Below are positions 1 to 5,602 of a stretch of DNA of 7,516 nt, one piece after another. Source of the stretch: Deltaproteobacteria bacterium (GTDB lineage: Bacteria; Desulfobacterota; DSM-4660; Desulfatiglandales; HGW-15); assembly GCA_019308525.1 (NCBI GenBank), contig JAFDIC010000186.1, positions 1-7,516 on the forward strand. Direction: 5' to 3'. Numbering within the stretch: position 1 is the first letter of the stretch; each line of letters begins with the position of its first letter. Under the pieces are notes generated by a model. The model searched no databases, was not told the origin of the DNA, and worked only from the letters and a program-made list of their open reading frames with translations. Made by a program: the position numbers and the translations under genes.

Positions 1-98
1 AGGAGTTGCTCGGTCATAAGAACCTCCAAACCACGATGATATATACCCACGTGGCCACCAGGAACATACTGGGTGTAAAGAGCCCTCTCGACCTGTAG
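1..98 (+). CDS. Integron-integrase-type tyrosine recombinase, C-terminal fragment (5' end outside window)
   Basis: Reading from base 3, 31 codons run to a TAG at 96-98 and give the C-terminal end of a tyrosine recombinase. It begins [17 protein letters not shown] and ends GVKSPLDL. The LGH box supplies a conserved active-site histidine, and the tyrosine in TMIYTHV is the nucleophile that links covalently to DNA. The TTMIYTHV stretch followed by a GV(K/R)SPLD tail is characteristic of integron integrases and close relatives rather than XerC/D. The rest of the catalytic domain, the integron-specific insertion and any attI site lie beyond the left edge, so whether this belongs to a working integron cannot be judged. 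No cassette genes follow on this side; in standard integrons the cassettes lie on the other side of intI. The recombinase call is firm, the integron subtype is likely. Confidence 0.85.
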   Translation, partial: ELLGHKNLQTTMIYTHVATRNILGVKSPLDL

Positions 99-120
99 AA
101 CCTTTCCCGGGCAAGCTCAT

Positions 121-179
121 CCAACCTCTGATTGCTCCGGGTCACCCTGACCTCCAAAGCACAGCACCGCCCAGGTTGG
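121..179. repeat. Short inverted repeat after the recombinase gene
   Basis: CCAACCT at 121-127 is exactly complementary to AGGTTGG at 173-179, and a smaller GGTCA/TGACC pair (140-144 and 148-152) sits between them. It starts 22 bases after the recombinase stop. No T-run follows on the plus strand, so it is not a standard intrinsic terminator. Its left arm resembles an attC R box but the right arm does not fit the GTTRRRY consensus. Confidence 0.4.
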
Positions 180-221
180 CAGTGGGTGAATACAAGGTTT
201 GACTTTGTGCCCTCCGAGGTC

Positions 222-270
222 CTGGATTCCGGTTCTCCGCGGGCACTGCCGTCCTCGTCCGGAATGACGG
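222..270. repeat. GGATTCC/GGAATGA palindromic intergenic repeat
   Basis: ATTCCGG at 226-232 is complementary to CCGGAAT at 259-265, in the wider context CTGGATTCCGG...CCGGAATGACGG. This pattern (TGGATTCC, GC-rich middle, GGAATGACGG) is a familiar dispersed intergenic palindrome in many bacteria. Only one copy is in the window, so membership of a family is inferred from the motif alone. Confidence 0.5.
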
Positions 271-331
271 GAGCGGGGGAAGCACCGCAAGCTTTGCCCG
301 GAACAGATTCATAACCATGAACCGTGAACGT

Positions 332-360
332 CAATCGCAACCAGGAGCTTGCTCCTACAC
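332..360. repeat. REP-like hairpin AGGAGC-TT-GCTCCT
   Basis: AGGAGC at 343-348 and GCTCCT at 351-356 form a 6-bp stem with a TT loop, flanked by CAATCGCAACC and ACAC. A core of the form (C)CAGGAGC..GCTCCTACA resembles REP-type extragenic palindromes. A near-repeat AACCATGAACCGTGAACG lies just before it (313-330). There is one copy only in this window, so the REP label is an inference. Confidence 0.4.
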
Positions 361-527
361 CAAGAGGTAGATCTAACTTTTCTCCGTCACTCCCCGGCTT
401 GGCCATGTAACCCAGCACGTGTCGAACTGCCAATAACAACTCCCATGAAACTCCATGCTGGTTTTGCCCTTATGGATGGAAGTGCATAAATACAGGGCAG
501 GGCATGATTTGTTGTTCTCGCGTTGGC

Positions 528-650
528 AAAATCCGAAATCCGAACCTCGAAATTCGAAACAAAATCATAATCGCTACGCCTATTGTCTGGATCATTTGAA
601 TTTTGGTCATTGAGTATTGTTTCGGATTTCGGATTTCGTGCTTCGGATTT
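528..650. repeat. AT-rich inverted-repeat element (TTTCGGA heptamers)
   Basis: The left arm (528-566) contains AAATCCGAAATCCGAA followed by TTCGAAAC. The right arm (615-650) contains TTGTTTCGGATTTCG, a further GATTTCG unit and CTTCGGATTT. Each arm is largely the reverse complement of the other apart from one extra 7-base unit on the right. The ~48-base middle is unrelated AT-rich sequence. The structure suggests a non-coding MITE-like or hairpin-forming repeat. No target-site duplication is evident and no transposase is encoded in the window. Confidence 0.6.
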
Positions 651-769
651 AGAGCCTTTTCATTTCCTAAGGCAGAGCCAATGATTCCTGACCTGGCCCT
701 GAGGACCTGGTTTCCGTGTTAGAATGAACTGCCCAGCAGCAAGCTGCGAGAGATTAGACCAAAGGAAAG

Positions 770-860
770 ACTAAGTGTTTGGTGCTCTTCGACGTTGCTC
801 AGGGCCTTGAGAAAACACCCCTCCCCCGCGGGGGACCATTGGTCGCAGTTGATCAGGCTT
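770..860 (+). repeat. Local repeat family, copy A (upstream of PxxKW gene)
   Basis: This is one of three related intergenic segments. Bases 770-789 match the reverse complement of 1394-1413 at 18 of 20 positions. Bases 804-822 match the reverse complement of 1348-1366 at 17 of 19. Bases 835-860 match 1556-1581 directly at 22 of 26. Where the other copies have CTCAGAG, this copy carries a perfect 12-base palindrome CCCCCGCGGGGG (823-834). It ends about 55 bases before the promoter-like sequence of the PxxKW gene. Confidence 0.65.
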
Positions 861-914
861 TTGGGGAAGCGGACGGGCTGTCTTGACATCTGGGAAAAAT
901 TCCTTAAATTCCCC

Positions 915-943
915 TTGACATTTTTTTTCACCTGGTGCATAAA
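915..943 (+). promoter_or_regulatory. Candidate sigma-70 promoter for the PxxKW gene
   Basis: A perfect TTGACA (915-920) is followed after 17 bases by CATAAA (938-943), a four-of-six match to TATAAT. A T-run and AT-rich sequence lie around it, and the gene starts 45 bases later. A second TTGACA at 883-888 has no well-spaced -10 box. Confidence 0.5.
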
Positions 944-987
944 GCCATTTTTATTTTTCCATATCTTCAAGAAAGGACGTGATAACC

Positions 988-1266
988 ATGGTTTGTACAA
1001 CTGTAAAGGAAGGGATCGAGTGTTTGTTTATGTCAAACAAAGGCTGCCAGTTCAACGGCGGCTCCTGCCATGCCATCATCGACAAGTGCGAAGGTTGCCA
1101 GAAAGTCCTTGAACTCCCGACAGGCAATTTTTGCGGGGTCTTCCCTGATCCTGCCATCAAGTGGCGCATGGGCGCATGCAACATGGCAACCCATGTAAAG
1201 GCCTCCAACGGGAGCAAAAACGGGAAGTTGAACCCGCTCAAGGCATCCAAGCGCCGAGTCCACTAG
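988..1266 (+). CDS. PxxKW family cysteine-rich small protein
   Basis: This 92-residue protein has eight cysteines (residues 3, 12, 20, 27, 34, 37, 49, 64), including a C-x6-C-x6-C-x2-C run, and the signature PAIKW at 55-59, which matches the PxxKW family of small Cys-rich proteins known mainly from deltaproteobacteria. No function is established. The cysteine spacing suggests metal binding (zinc or iron-sulfur) or a redox role, which is inference. There is no signal peptide or membrane segment, and the C-terminus is Lys/Arg-rich (KASKRR), which could favour nucleic-acid contact. The ATG at 988 is preferred because AAAGGA (972-977) lies 10 bases upstream; the in-frame GTG at 979 is too close to that site. 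The gene stands alone, convergent with the tlyA block, with its own promoter-like sequence, and it is bracketed by inverted copies of a local repeat. Confidence 0.88.
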   Translation: MVCTTVKEGIECLFMSNKGCQFNGGSCHAIIDKCEGCQKVLELPTGNFCGVFPDPAIKWRMGACNMATHVKASNGSKNGKLNPLKASKRRVH

Positions 1267-1319
1267 GAAACGCGCTGTAGCATGGGCTGTTTCGCTGCAT
1301 TCGTTTCTCGATAGAATTC

Positions 1320-1436
1320 TTGGGGCTATATCCTGCTGTGGTCTCTGAGGGGTCTTTTCTTAAGGCTCGATCAGATTTCTCCCGGGCGTGGCCAAGGGCA
1401 CCAAACATTTAGTGGAAGGCCACGCAGTAGCCCCAA
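1320..1436. repeat. Nested inverted repeat, potential structured element
   Basis: An outer 9-base pair of arms (TTGGGGCTA at 1320-1328, TAGCCCCAA at 1428-1436) is perfectly complementary. Inside it an 8-base stem (GCGTGGCC 1386-1393, GGCCACGC 1418-1425) is also perfect, with a further CAC/GTG pair in its loop. An A-run follows on the plus strand, so it is not a plus-strand intrinsic terminator. In the minus direction no T-run follows the stem either. It could be a small mobile palindrome or an RNA structure. Confidence 0.5.
1330..1413 (-). repeat. Local repeat family, copy C (inverted)
   Basis: Read on the minus strand it contains ACTAAATGTTTGGTGCCCTT (1413 to 1394), then CCCGGGAG, then GCCTTAAGAAAAGACCCCT (1366 to 1348) and CAGAG. 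The first and third blocks match copy A, and the last two blocks match copy B. Plus-strand 1343-1365 is the inverse of 1534-1555, with one mismatch and one indel. Confidence 0.6.
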
Positions 1437-1510
1437 AAAATCATCTCCACCGCAGCCTCCATCTTCTGCACCTTGTTGGCTGACCTCCATGGGGATGATG
1501 GGGAGGTGGG

Positions 1511-1581
1511 AACGGCCTGGGAGCGGTGTTTAACCTTGAGAAAAGACCCTCAGAGGCCATTGATCGCCGTGGATCAGGCTT
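1511..1581 (+). repeat. Local repeat family, copy B
   Basis: CCTTGAGAAAAGACCCTCAGAG (1534-1555 in full) is inverted relative to 1343-1365, and 1556-1581 matches copy A (835-860) at 22 of 26 positions. CGGCCTGGGAG just upstream resembles CGCCCGGGAG in copy C. The copy ends about 36 bases past the tlyA stop. Confidence 0.6.
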
Positions 1582-1616
1582 CAGGCAGGTGAGTGCAGTT
1601 CAATCCGGCGTGGGTC

Positions 1617-1634
1617 TCTACCTCCTGAGGTAGA
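1617..1634. repeat. Inverted repeat spanning the tlyA stop codon
   Basis: TCTACCTC (1617-1624) and GAGGTAGA (1627-1634) form a perfect 8-bp stem with a 2-base loop. The tlyA stop codon (1618-1620) lies within the left arm. No T-run follows in the direction of tlyA, so termination is doubtful. Confidence 0.4.
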
Positions 1635-2376
1635 CGAAGAACTCCCTGTTCCCCTTCGGACCAAGGATCGGGGATGCCACATGTCCAACCACACGCCAGC
1701 CAACAGCCCTTGAGAACTCCTCTATGGACCCTATCACTTGCTCGTGAAGGTGAGGGTCCCTTACCACTCCTCCCTTTCCCACCTGGCCCTTTCCAACTTC
1801 GAATTGCGGCTTGACAAGCGCAAGGATGTATGCCTCCTCCTTGAGGAGGCTTGAAACCGGAGGTATGACCAGCTTCAGGGAGATAAAAGAGACGTCAATC
1901 ACCGCACCGTCGACAGGGCCTTCCAGGTCCTCGGGTTTCAGGTACCGGATATTGGTCCTCTCCAGGATCTTCACCCTTGGATCGTTGCGAAGTTTCCAGT
2001 GCAAGATGCCGTAGCCCACGTCCACGGAGATAACGCATCCGGCCCCCCTCTGAAGAAGACAGTCCGTGAATCCTCCTGTGGAAGCCCCAGCGTCAAGAAT
2101 GGTCTGCTCCCTGACCTCGATGCGGAAATGATCCAGCGCGGCCTCCAGTTTCAGTCCGCCCCTGCTGACATAGGGGGGAAAAGGCTCTCTTACGCGGATC
2201 TCTGAGGAAATTGAAACCAGTTTTCCGGGTTTGTCCACCAGGGCCTCATGGACCTCTACCAGGCCGGCCATGATCATTCTCCTGGCCAGCTCGCGGGTCT
2301 CGGCCAGGCCCCTTTGGACCAGGATGACATCGAGACGCGTCTTGGCACCATCTCCTTTGGCTTTAGCGGCAGAGAT
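1618..2376 (-). CDS. tlyA: TlyA family rRNA 2'-O-methyltransferase (start uncertain)
   Basis: The family comprises S4-domain plus RrmJ/FtsJ-like methyltransferases; the studied mycobacterial enzyme 2'-O-methylates cytidines in 16S and 23S rRNA. The S4 RNA-binding domain is read in frame from [17 protein letters not shown] to MAGLVEV. Counting from the ATG at 2277, the SAM-binding loop is [13 protein letters not shown] (61-73), and the probable catalytic K-D-K-E set is K43 (RGGLK), D128 (VIDVSF), K156 (VKPQF) and E212 (NREFF). From that ATG the protein has 219 residues and loses most of the S4 domain. The frame stays open upstream to a TAG at 2392-2394 without any ATG, GTG or TTG. I extend it to an ATC at 2376 because AAGGAGG (2383-2389) lies six bases before it, giving 252 residues, the usual family size. 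A one-base indel near 2345 is the alternative. The gene follows dxs and overlaps its end in this reading. The family call is firm; the start is not. Confidence 0.9.
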   Translation of the reverse strand: MSAAKAKGDGAKTRLDVILVQRGLAETRELARRMIMAGLVEVHEALVDKPGKLVSISSEIRVREPFPPYVSRGGLKLEAALDHFRIEVREQTILDAGASTGGFTDCLLQRGAGCVISVDVGYGILHWKLRNDPRVKILERTNIRYLKPEDLEGPVDGAVIDVSFISLKLVIPPVSSLLKEEAYILALVKPQFEVGKGQVGKGGVVRDPHLHEQVIGSIEEFSRAVGWRVVGHVASPILGPKGNREFFVYLRR

Positions 2377-4255
2377 CCCTGGCCTCCTTGGCTATACCCC
2401 TCGTGTCAAGGCCGTACTTCTCCCTCAGGAGCGATGCGGGGCCGTGCTCTATGAACTTGTCCGGAAGACCGAGTCTCTTGACCCTGACATTATCGATGCC
2501 CAAATCACTCAGTAGCTCTAGAAAAGCGCCTCCAAGCCCGCCATGTCTGATATTCTCCTCTACGACGAGCACCTTTCCCGTTGATTGGGCGTAATCAGCC
2601 AGCGCCCTGTCCAGGGGTTTGACGAATCTACTGTTGACCACCCCCACCGAAAGACCTTCCTTTTCCAGGATCTCGGCCGCTTCGGCGGAAGGGTGCACCA
2701 TGCTGCCCAGGGCTATTATCGTCAGATCTTTTCCGCTCTTCAACACCTCCGCCTCCCCGATGGGAATGGTCTTGAACCGCTGGTCCATTTCCACCCCCAC
2801 GCCCTTTCCCCTGGGGTATCTTATGGCGACCGGGCACGACTGCTTGAGCGCCGTGTAGAGCATGTGCCTCAATTCGTTCTCATCCTTGGGAGCCATGACT
2901 ATCAAGTTCGGCAGGCTCCTGAGATAGGTAACGTCGAAGTGGCCGTGGTGTGTGGGACCGTCTTCACCCACAATGCCGCCCCGGTCGAGACAGAACACGA
3001 CGGGCAGCTTCTGGAGGCACACGTCGTGGATGATCTGGTCATAGGCCCTCTGAAGGAACGTGGAGTATATGGCCACCACGGGCCTGAAGCCTTCGGTGGC
3101 CAGGCCTGCGGCGAATGTAACCGCGTGCTGTTCCGCTATACCCACGTCCACGAAACGCTCCGGGAAGGTCTTTGCGAATTCGTTCAGGCCCGTGCCCTCC
3201 GGCATTGCCGCGGTTATTGCGAAAATCCTCTTGTTCCTCTTGCCCAGCTCGACCATGGTCTTTCCGAATACTTCCGTGTAGGTGGGCGCCTTCGGCCCGC
3301 CCGATTTCTGCGGGGTGCCCGTCGACGGGTCGAAGCTTCCCACACCATGGTAATGGGCCGGGTCCTTTTCCGCAGGCTCGTAGCCCTTTCCCTTTACCGT
3401 CAAGACATGGACCAGGACAGGACCTTCCAGGTTCTTGGTATTGTCGAATGTCTCTATGAGCTGGTCAAGGCGATGGCCCTGGATAGGCCCGATGTATCTG
3501 AATTTGAATGCCTCGAAAAGCATGCCAGGGGTAAAGAATGTGATAAAAGAATCCTCGCTCTTCCGAATCAGGTTCAATATGTTCTCACCCACTCCAGGAA
3601 TTGACTTGAGGAAATTTTGTAGTTCCTTCCTGAAGTAGACGAACCTCCGCCCTGCCATCTTTCTGCTCAGGAAAGAGGAAAAGGCGCCCACGTTTGGGGC
3701 GATGGACATGGCGTTGTCGTTCAGCACCACCAGGAGGTCCTTTTCCGTGTATCCTGCCTGGTTCAAACCCTCGAATGCCATGCCTGCCGTCATGGATCCA
3801 TCCCCTATCACGCAGATGACCTTGCTCTTCTCGCCCTTGTAGGCCTTTGCGGTGGCTATACCAAGACCCGCGGAAATAGAGGTGCTGCTGTGACCGGTGT
3901 CAAAGGAGTCGTAGGGACTTTCCTGCCTCTTGGGAAATCCGCTGATACCGCCATAGCTGCGCAACGTGGGAAACCGCTCCCTCCGGCCGGTGATGATCTT
4001 GTGGGCATAGGCCTGATGTCCCACATCCCATATGATCTTGTCTTTGGGTGCGTCAAACACGTAGTGGAGCGCTATTGTCAACTCCACCACCCCCAGGCTC
4101 GGTGCGAGATGCCCCCCCCTCTTGGAGACCGTCTCAATGATTTCCTGCCTGATCTCCGCCGCAACCTGAACCAGTTCTTCCCTCGAAAAACCCTTCAGGT
4201 CTTCCGGTCCGCCTATTCTCGGTAGTAGTCTCCTGTCCTCGTCCTTTGCCATCAC
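2363..4255 (-). CDS. dxs: 1-deoxy-D-xylulose-5-phosphate synthase
   Basis: This cytosolic thiamine-diphosphate enzyme condenses pyruvate with glyceraldehyde 3-phosphate to form DXP, the first committed step of the MEP isoprenoid pathway; DXP also feeds thiamine and pyridoxal synthesis. The 630-residue length is full size for the family. Visible hallmarks are the substrate-pocket H49, the GHSSTS stretch (121-126), the diphosphate/metal motif GDG at 151-153 running to N179-D-N, the catalytic glutamate E375 in DVGIAEQH, Y398, R404, and GEDGPTHHG (431-439) with the expected Asp and His. A transketolase C-terminal domain follows, with RYPRG. Nothing essential is missing. The start is either GTG at 4255 or, more likely, the next codon ATG at 4252, whose A is shared with the TGA of ispA. 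The upstream ribosome site is weak (AGG only), so translational coupling to ispA is likely. Confidence 0.97.
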   Translation of the reverse strand: MMAKDEDRRLLPRIGGPEDLKGFSREELVQVAAEIRQEIIETVSKRGGHLAPSLGVVELTIALHYVFDAPKDKIIWDVGHQAYAHKIITGRRERFPTLRSYGGISGFPKRQESPYDSFDTGHSSTSISAGLGIATAKAYKGEKSKVICVIGDGSMTAGMAFEGLNQAGYTEKDLLVVLNDNAMSIAPNVGAFSSFLSRKMAGRRFVYFRKELQNFLKSIPGVGENILNLIRKSEDSFITFFTPGMLFEAFKFRYIGPIQGHRLDQLIETFDNTKNLEGPVLVHVLTVKGKGYEPAEKDPAHYHGVGSFDPSTGTPQKSGGPKAPTYTEVFGKTMVELGKRNKRIFAITAAMPEGTGLNEFAKTFPERFVDVGIAEQHAVTFAAGLATEGFRPVVAIYSTFLQRAYDQIIHDVCLQKLPVVFCLDRGGIVGEDGPTHHGHFDVTYLRSLPNLIVMAPKDENELRHMLYTALKQSCPVAIRYPRGKGVGVEMDQRFKTIPIGEAEVLKSGKDLTIIALGSMVHPSAEAAEILEKEGLSVGVVNSRFVKPLDRALADYAQSTGKVLVVEENIRHGGLGGAFLELLSDLGIDNVRVKRLGLPDKFIEHGPASLLREKYGLDTRGIAKEARDLCR

Positions 4256-5151
4256 CTGTTTCTTTCAGCAACATACTTTGCAATGTATCTCAAGGGGTCT
4301 GCCCTTTGACCAAAGATATCGAGCGCTTCGATCGCCTCTTTCACCAGTCCCCTCTTTATGTCTTCCGCCTTGTCGAGCCCGAGCACTGAAGGGTAGGTAA
4401 TCTTGCCCTTGCGCTCGTCGCTGCCCGCATCCTTACCCATGGTCTTTCTATCGCCCGTGACGTCCAATATGTCGTCCGCAACCTGAAATGCCAGCCCCAC
4501 CTTTTTCCCGTAGGAACTGATCGCGCTGATCTCCTCTTTGGTTCCGCCCCCGAGGATGGCCCCTGTCGAGACCGAGGCAAGTATCAACGTCCCTGTCTTG
4601 TGCGTGTGTATGAATTCAACCAGGGAAGCATCCGCTTCACCGCCTTCTGATTCTATGTCAACCGCCTGCCCCCCAACCATGCCCTGGTGACCTGCGCAAA
4701 CCGCTACGAGGCTGATGACACGGAGCAGCAGATGAGGGTCCAGCCGCCCGCATGAACCTTGATGGGCCATCAGTCGAAACGCCTCCGTGAGCAAGGCGTC
4801 CCCGGCCAGGACCGCTACCGCTTCTCCAAATATCTTGTGGCTCGTCGGCCTACCCCTCCTCCAATCATCATCATCCATGGCCGGCAAGTCGTCGTGTATC
4901 AGGGAATAGGTGTGGATCATCTCCAGGGCACATGCCACCGGTAGAACAATGCTTTCAGCCTCCTCACCTCCCACCGTTGACGCCCCGGCCATGCAAAGGA
5001 TGGGCCTCAGTCTCTTTCCGCCTGCAAAGAGACTGTAACGCATGGCCTTGACCAGTTCGCTCGCAGGGCCTTCAGGCCGGGGGCAATACTCTTCCAGGGC
5101 ATCGTCTACTATCTTCTTCTTTTCCAGCAGGTAGGATCTCAAGTCCATCAC
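4252..5151 (-). CDS. ispA: Polyprenyl (farnesyl/geranylgeranyl) diphosphate synthase
   Basis: This trans-prenyltransferase adds isopentenyl diphosphate units to allylic diphosphates, supplying precursors for quinone side chains and undecaprenyl carriers. The 299 residues contain the substrate-binding GGKRLRP (44-50), the first Asp-rich motif [16 protein letters not shown] (from D87), KTG (185-187) and the second Asp-rich motif DDILD (226-230). The four-residue spacing in the first motif and the preceding HTYSLIH, with tyrosine five residues before the first Asp, closely resemble bacterial FPP synthases such as E. coli IspA. A geranylgeranyl product cannot be excluded from sequence. The GTG at 5151 is directly followed by an ATG at 5148; GGAAG (5156-5160) lies 7 bases before the ATG and only 4 before the GTG, so the ATG is the better start. 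It lies directly upstream of dxs, so both ends of a pathway are co-transcribed. Confidence 0.95.
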   Translation of the reverse strand: MMDLRSYLLEKKKIVDDALEEYCPRPEGPASELVKAMRYSLFAGGKRLRPILCMAGASTVGGEEAESIVLPVACALEMIHTYSLIHDDLPAMDDDDWRRGRPTSHKIFGEAVAVLAGDALLTEAFRLMAHQGSCGRLDPHLLLRVISLVAVCAGHQGMVGGQAVDIESEGGEADASLVEFIHTHKTGTLILASVSTGAILGGGTKEEISAISSYGKKVGLAFQVADDILDVTGDRKTMGKDAGSDERKGKITYPSVLGLDKAEDIKRGLVKEAIEALDIFGQRADPLRYIAKYVAERNR

Positions 5152-5162
5152 GATTCTTCCAA

Positions 5163-5287
5163 GATGCTTGCGAAAAAGCCCCGTCTGCGGCGCTGCGCTG
5201 CACCTTTAGTCACTGCGACGTACTCTTATGTGCGCGTCATTCCTAAAGATTTGCGAGCCTTGCATCTGGGGCCTTTTCGAAGGCATC
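5163..5287. repeat. Long imperfect palindrome between xseB and ispA
   Basis: The 125-base element begins GATGC and ends GCATC. Its arms are about 60 bases each; the first 20 positions of one arm match the reverse complement of the other at 17 of 20, and the inner CTTTAG (5204-5209) pairs with CTAAAG (5243-5248). It nearly fills the only long gap in the minus-strand gene block. In transcript form it would fold into a long hairpin that could stall transcription or set mRNA decay between xseB and ispA. From memory of similar sequences it looks like a MITE/REP-like element common in deltaproteobacterial genomes; copy number cannot be checked here. Confidence 0.65.
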
Positions 5288-5293
5288 GATGAT

Positions 5294-5551
5294 TTATTGT
5301 TTTTGTCGCTCATCTTCCTTGTTGTTGTCCGGTTCAAAGGGCTGCTGCTGGTATTTCCCTTCGCTGTCCTTTACGAGCATGGTAACCTTTTGCTCGGCCT
5401 CCTCCAGCTTCTTGGAGCAGAACTTGATGAGGTTCATGCCCTCCTCAAAGATCTTGAGAGATTCTTCCAGTGACAGGTCCCCGCTTTCAAGCCCTCGGAC
5501 GATCTGTTCCAATCGTTCCATGGCCTCTTCAAATTTCTTTTCAGGCATCAT
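5294..5551 (-). CDS. xseB: Exodeoxyribonuclease VII small subunit
   Basis: XseB binds several-fold to the C-terminal helical part of XseA to build exonuclease VII, which degrades single-stranded DNA from both ends into short oligonucleotides. The protein has 85 residues and starts MPEKKFEEAMERLEQIVRGL (residues 2-21), followed by the family signature LESGDLSLEESLKIFEEGM and a heptad-like helix (LIKFCSKKLEEAEQKV). The charged, Gln-rich tail is typical and variable. GGAGG (5553-5557) lies only one base before the first ATG (5551) and four before the second (5548), so the second ATG may be the real start, giving 84 residues. It is separated from xseA by the M23 peptidase gene. Confidence 0.95.
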   Translation of the reverse strand: MMPEKKFEEAMERLEQIVRGLESGDLSLEESLKIFEEGMNLIKFCSKKLEEAEQKVTMLVKDSEGKYQQQPFEPDNNKEDERQKQ

Positions 5552-5602
5552 ACCTCCCTTGAAGTAACATGTCCCGTTTCCTGTACTGCCAAACAGGTCC
5601 TT

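Larger units (their letters stand above)
99..987. other. Gene-poor intergenic region with palindromic repeats
   Basis: No convincing gene is seen in these 889 bases. The open frames on either strand run across inverted repeats and into the recombinase end, and have no recognisable protein motif. The region carries, in order, a small inverted repeat just past the recombinase stop (121-179), a GGATTCC/GGAATGA-type palindrome (222-270), an AGGAGC/GCTCCT hairpin (332-360), an AT-rich inverted repeat built on a TTTCGGA heptamer (528-650), a copy of a local repeat family (770-860) and a promoter-like sequence (915-943). Confidence 0.7.
1267..1617. other. Convergent intergenic region with nested inverted repeats
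   Basis: This region lies between the ends of the PxxKW gene (plus) and tlyA (minus). I see no coding potential. It contains a nested stem structure (1320-1436), two oppositely oriented members of the local repeat family (1330-1413 and 1511-1581) and a minor stem ACCTCC/GGAGGT (1483-1488, 1502-1507). No clean GC-stem plus T-run terminator was found for either gene. The best weak candidate for tlyA is GGGTCTTTT, read on the minus strand around 1541-1549. Confidence 0.6.

Noticed and set aside
119..181. Possible integron attC site after the recombinase
   Set aside because: The left arm ATCCAAC fits RYYYAAC, but the right arm GTTGGCA does not fit GTTRRRY, the inner L boxes are not evident, and cassettes are not expected on this side of intI.
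14..439. 141-residue minus-strand open frame at the left edge
   Set aside because: It runs antisense through the recombinase end and across two palindromic elements, shows no family motif, and is low-complexity in places.
883..909. Second TTGACA upstream of the PxxKW gene
   Set aside because: No good -10 box at 16-18 bases; the best AT-rich hexamer is only 15 bases away and a four-of-six match.
951..1263. Two minus-strand frames over the PxxKW gene
   Set aside because: The plus-strand frame has a ribosome site, a promoter-like sequence and a recognisable Cys pattern; the minus frames have none of these.
1267..1305. Possible terminator GAAACG...CGTTTC after the PxxKW gene
   Set aside because: The 6-bp arms are 27 bases apart and no T-run follows.
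1832..1850. Perfect 8-bp stem GCCTCCTC/GAGGAGGC
   Set aside because: It lies inside tlyA coding sequence and is explained by the codons for LLKEEA; no evidence of a separate role.
2585..3604. 339-residue plus-strand open frame
   Set aside because: It is fully antisense to dxs, whose frame carries all the conserved enzyme motifs; the plus-strand product has no recognisable domain.
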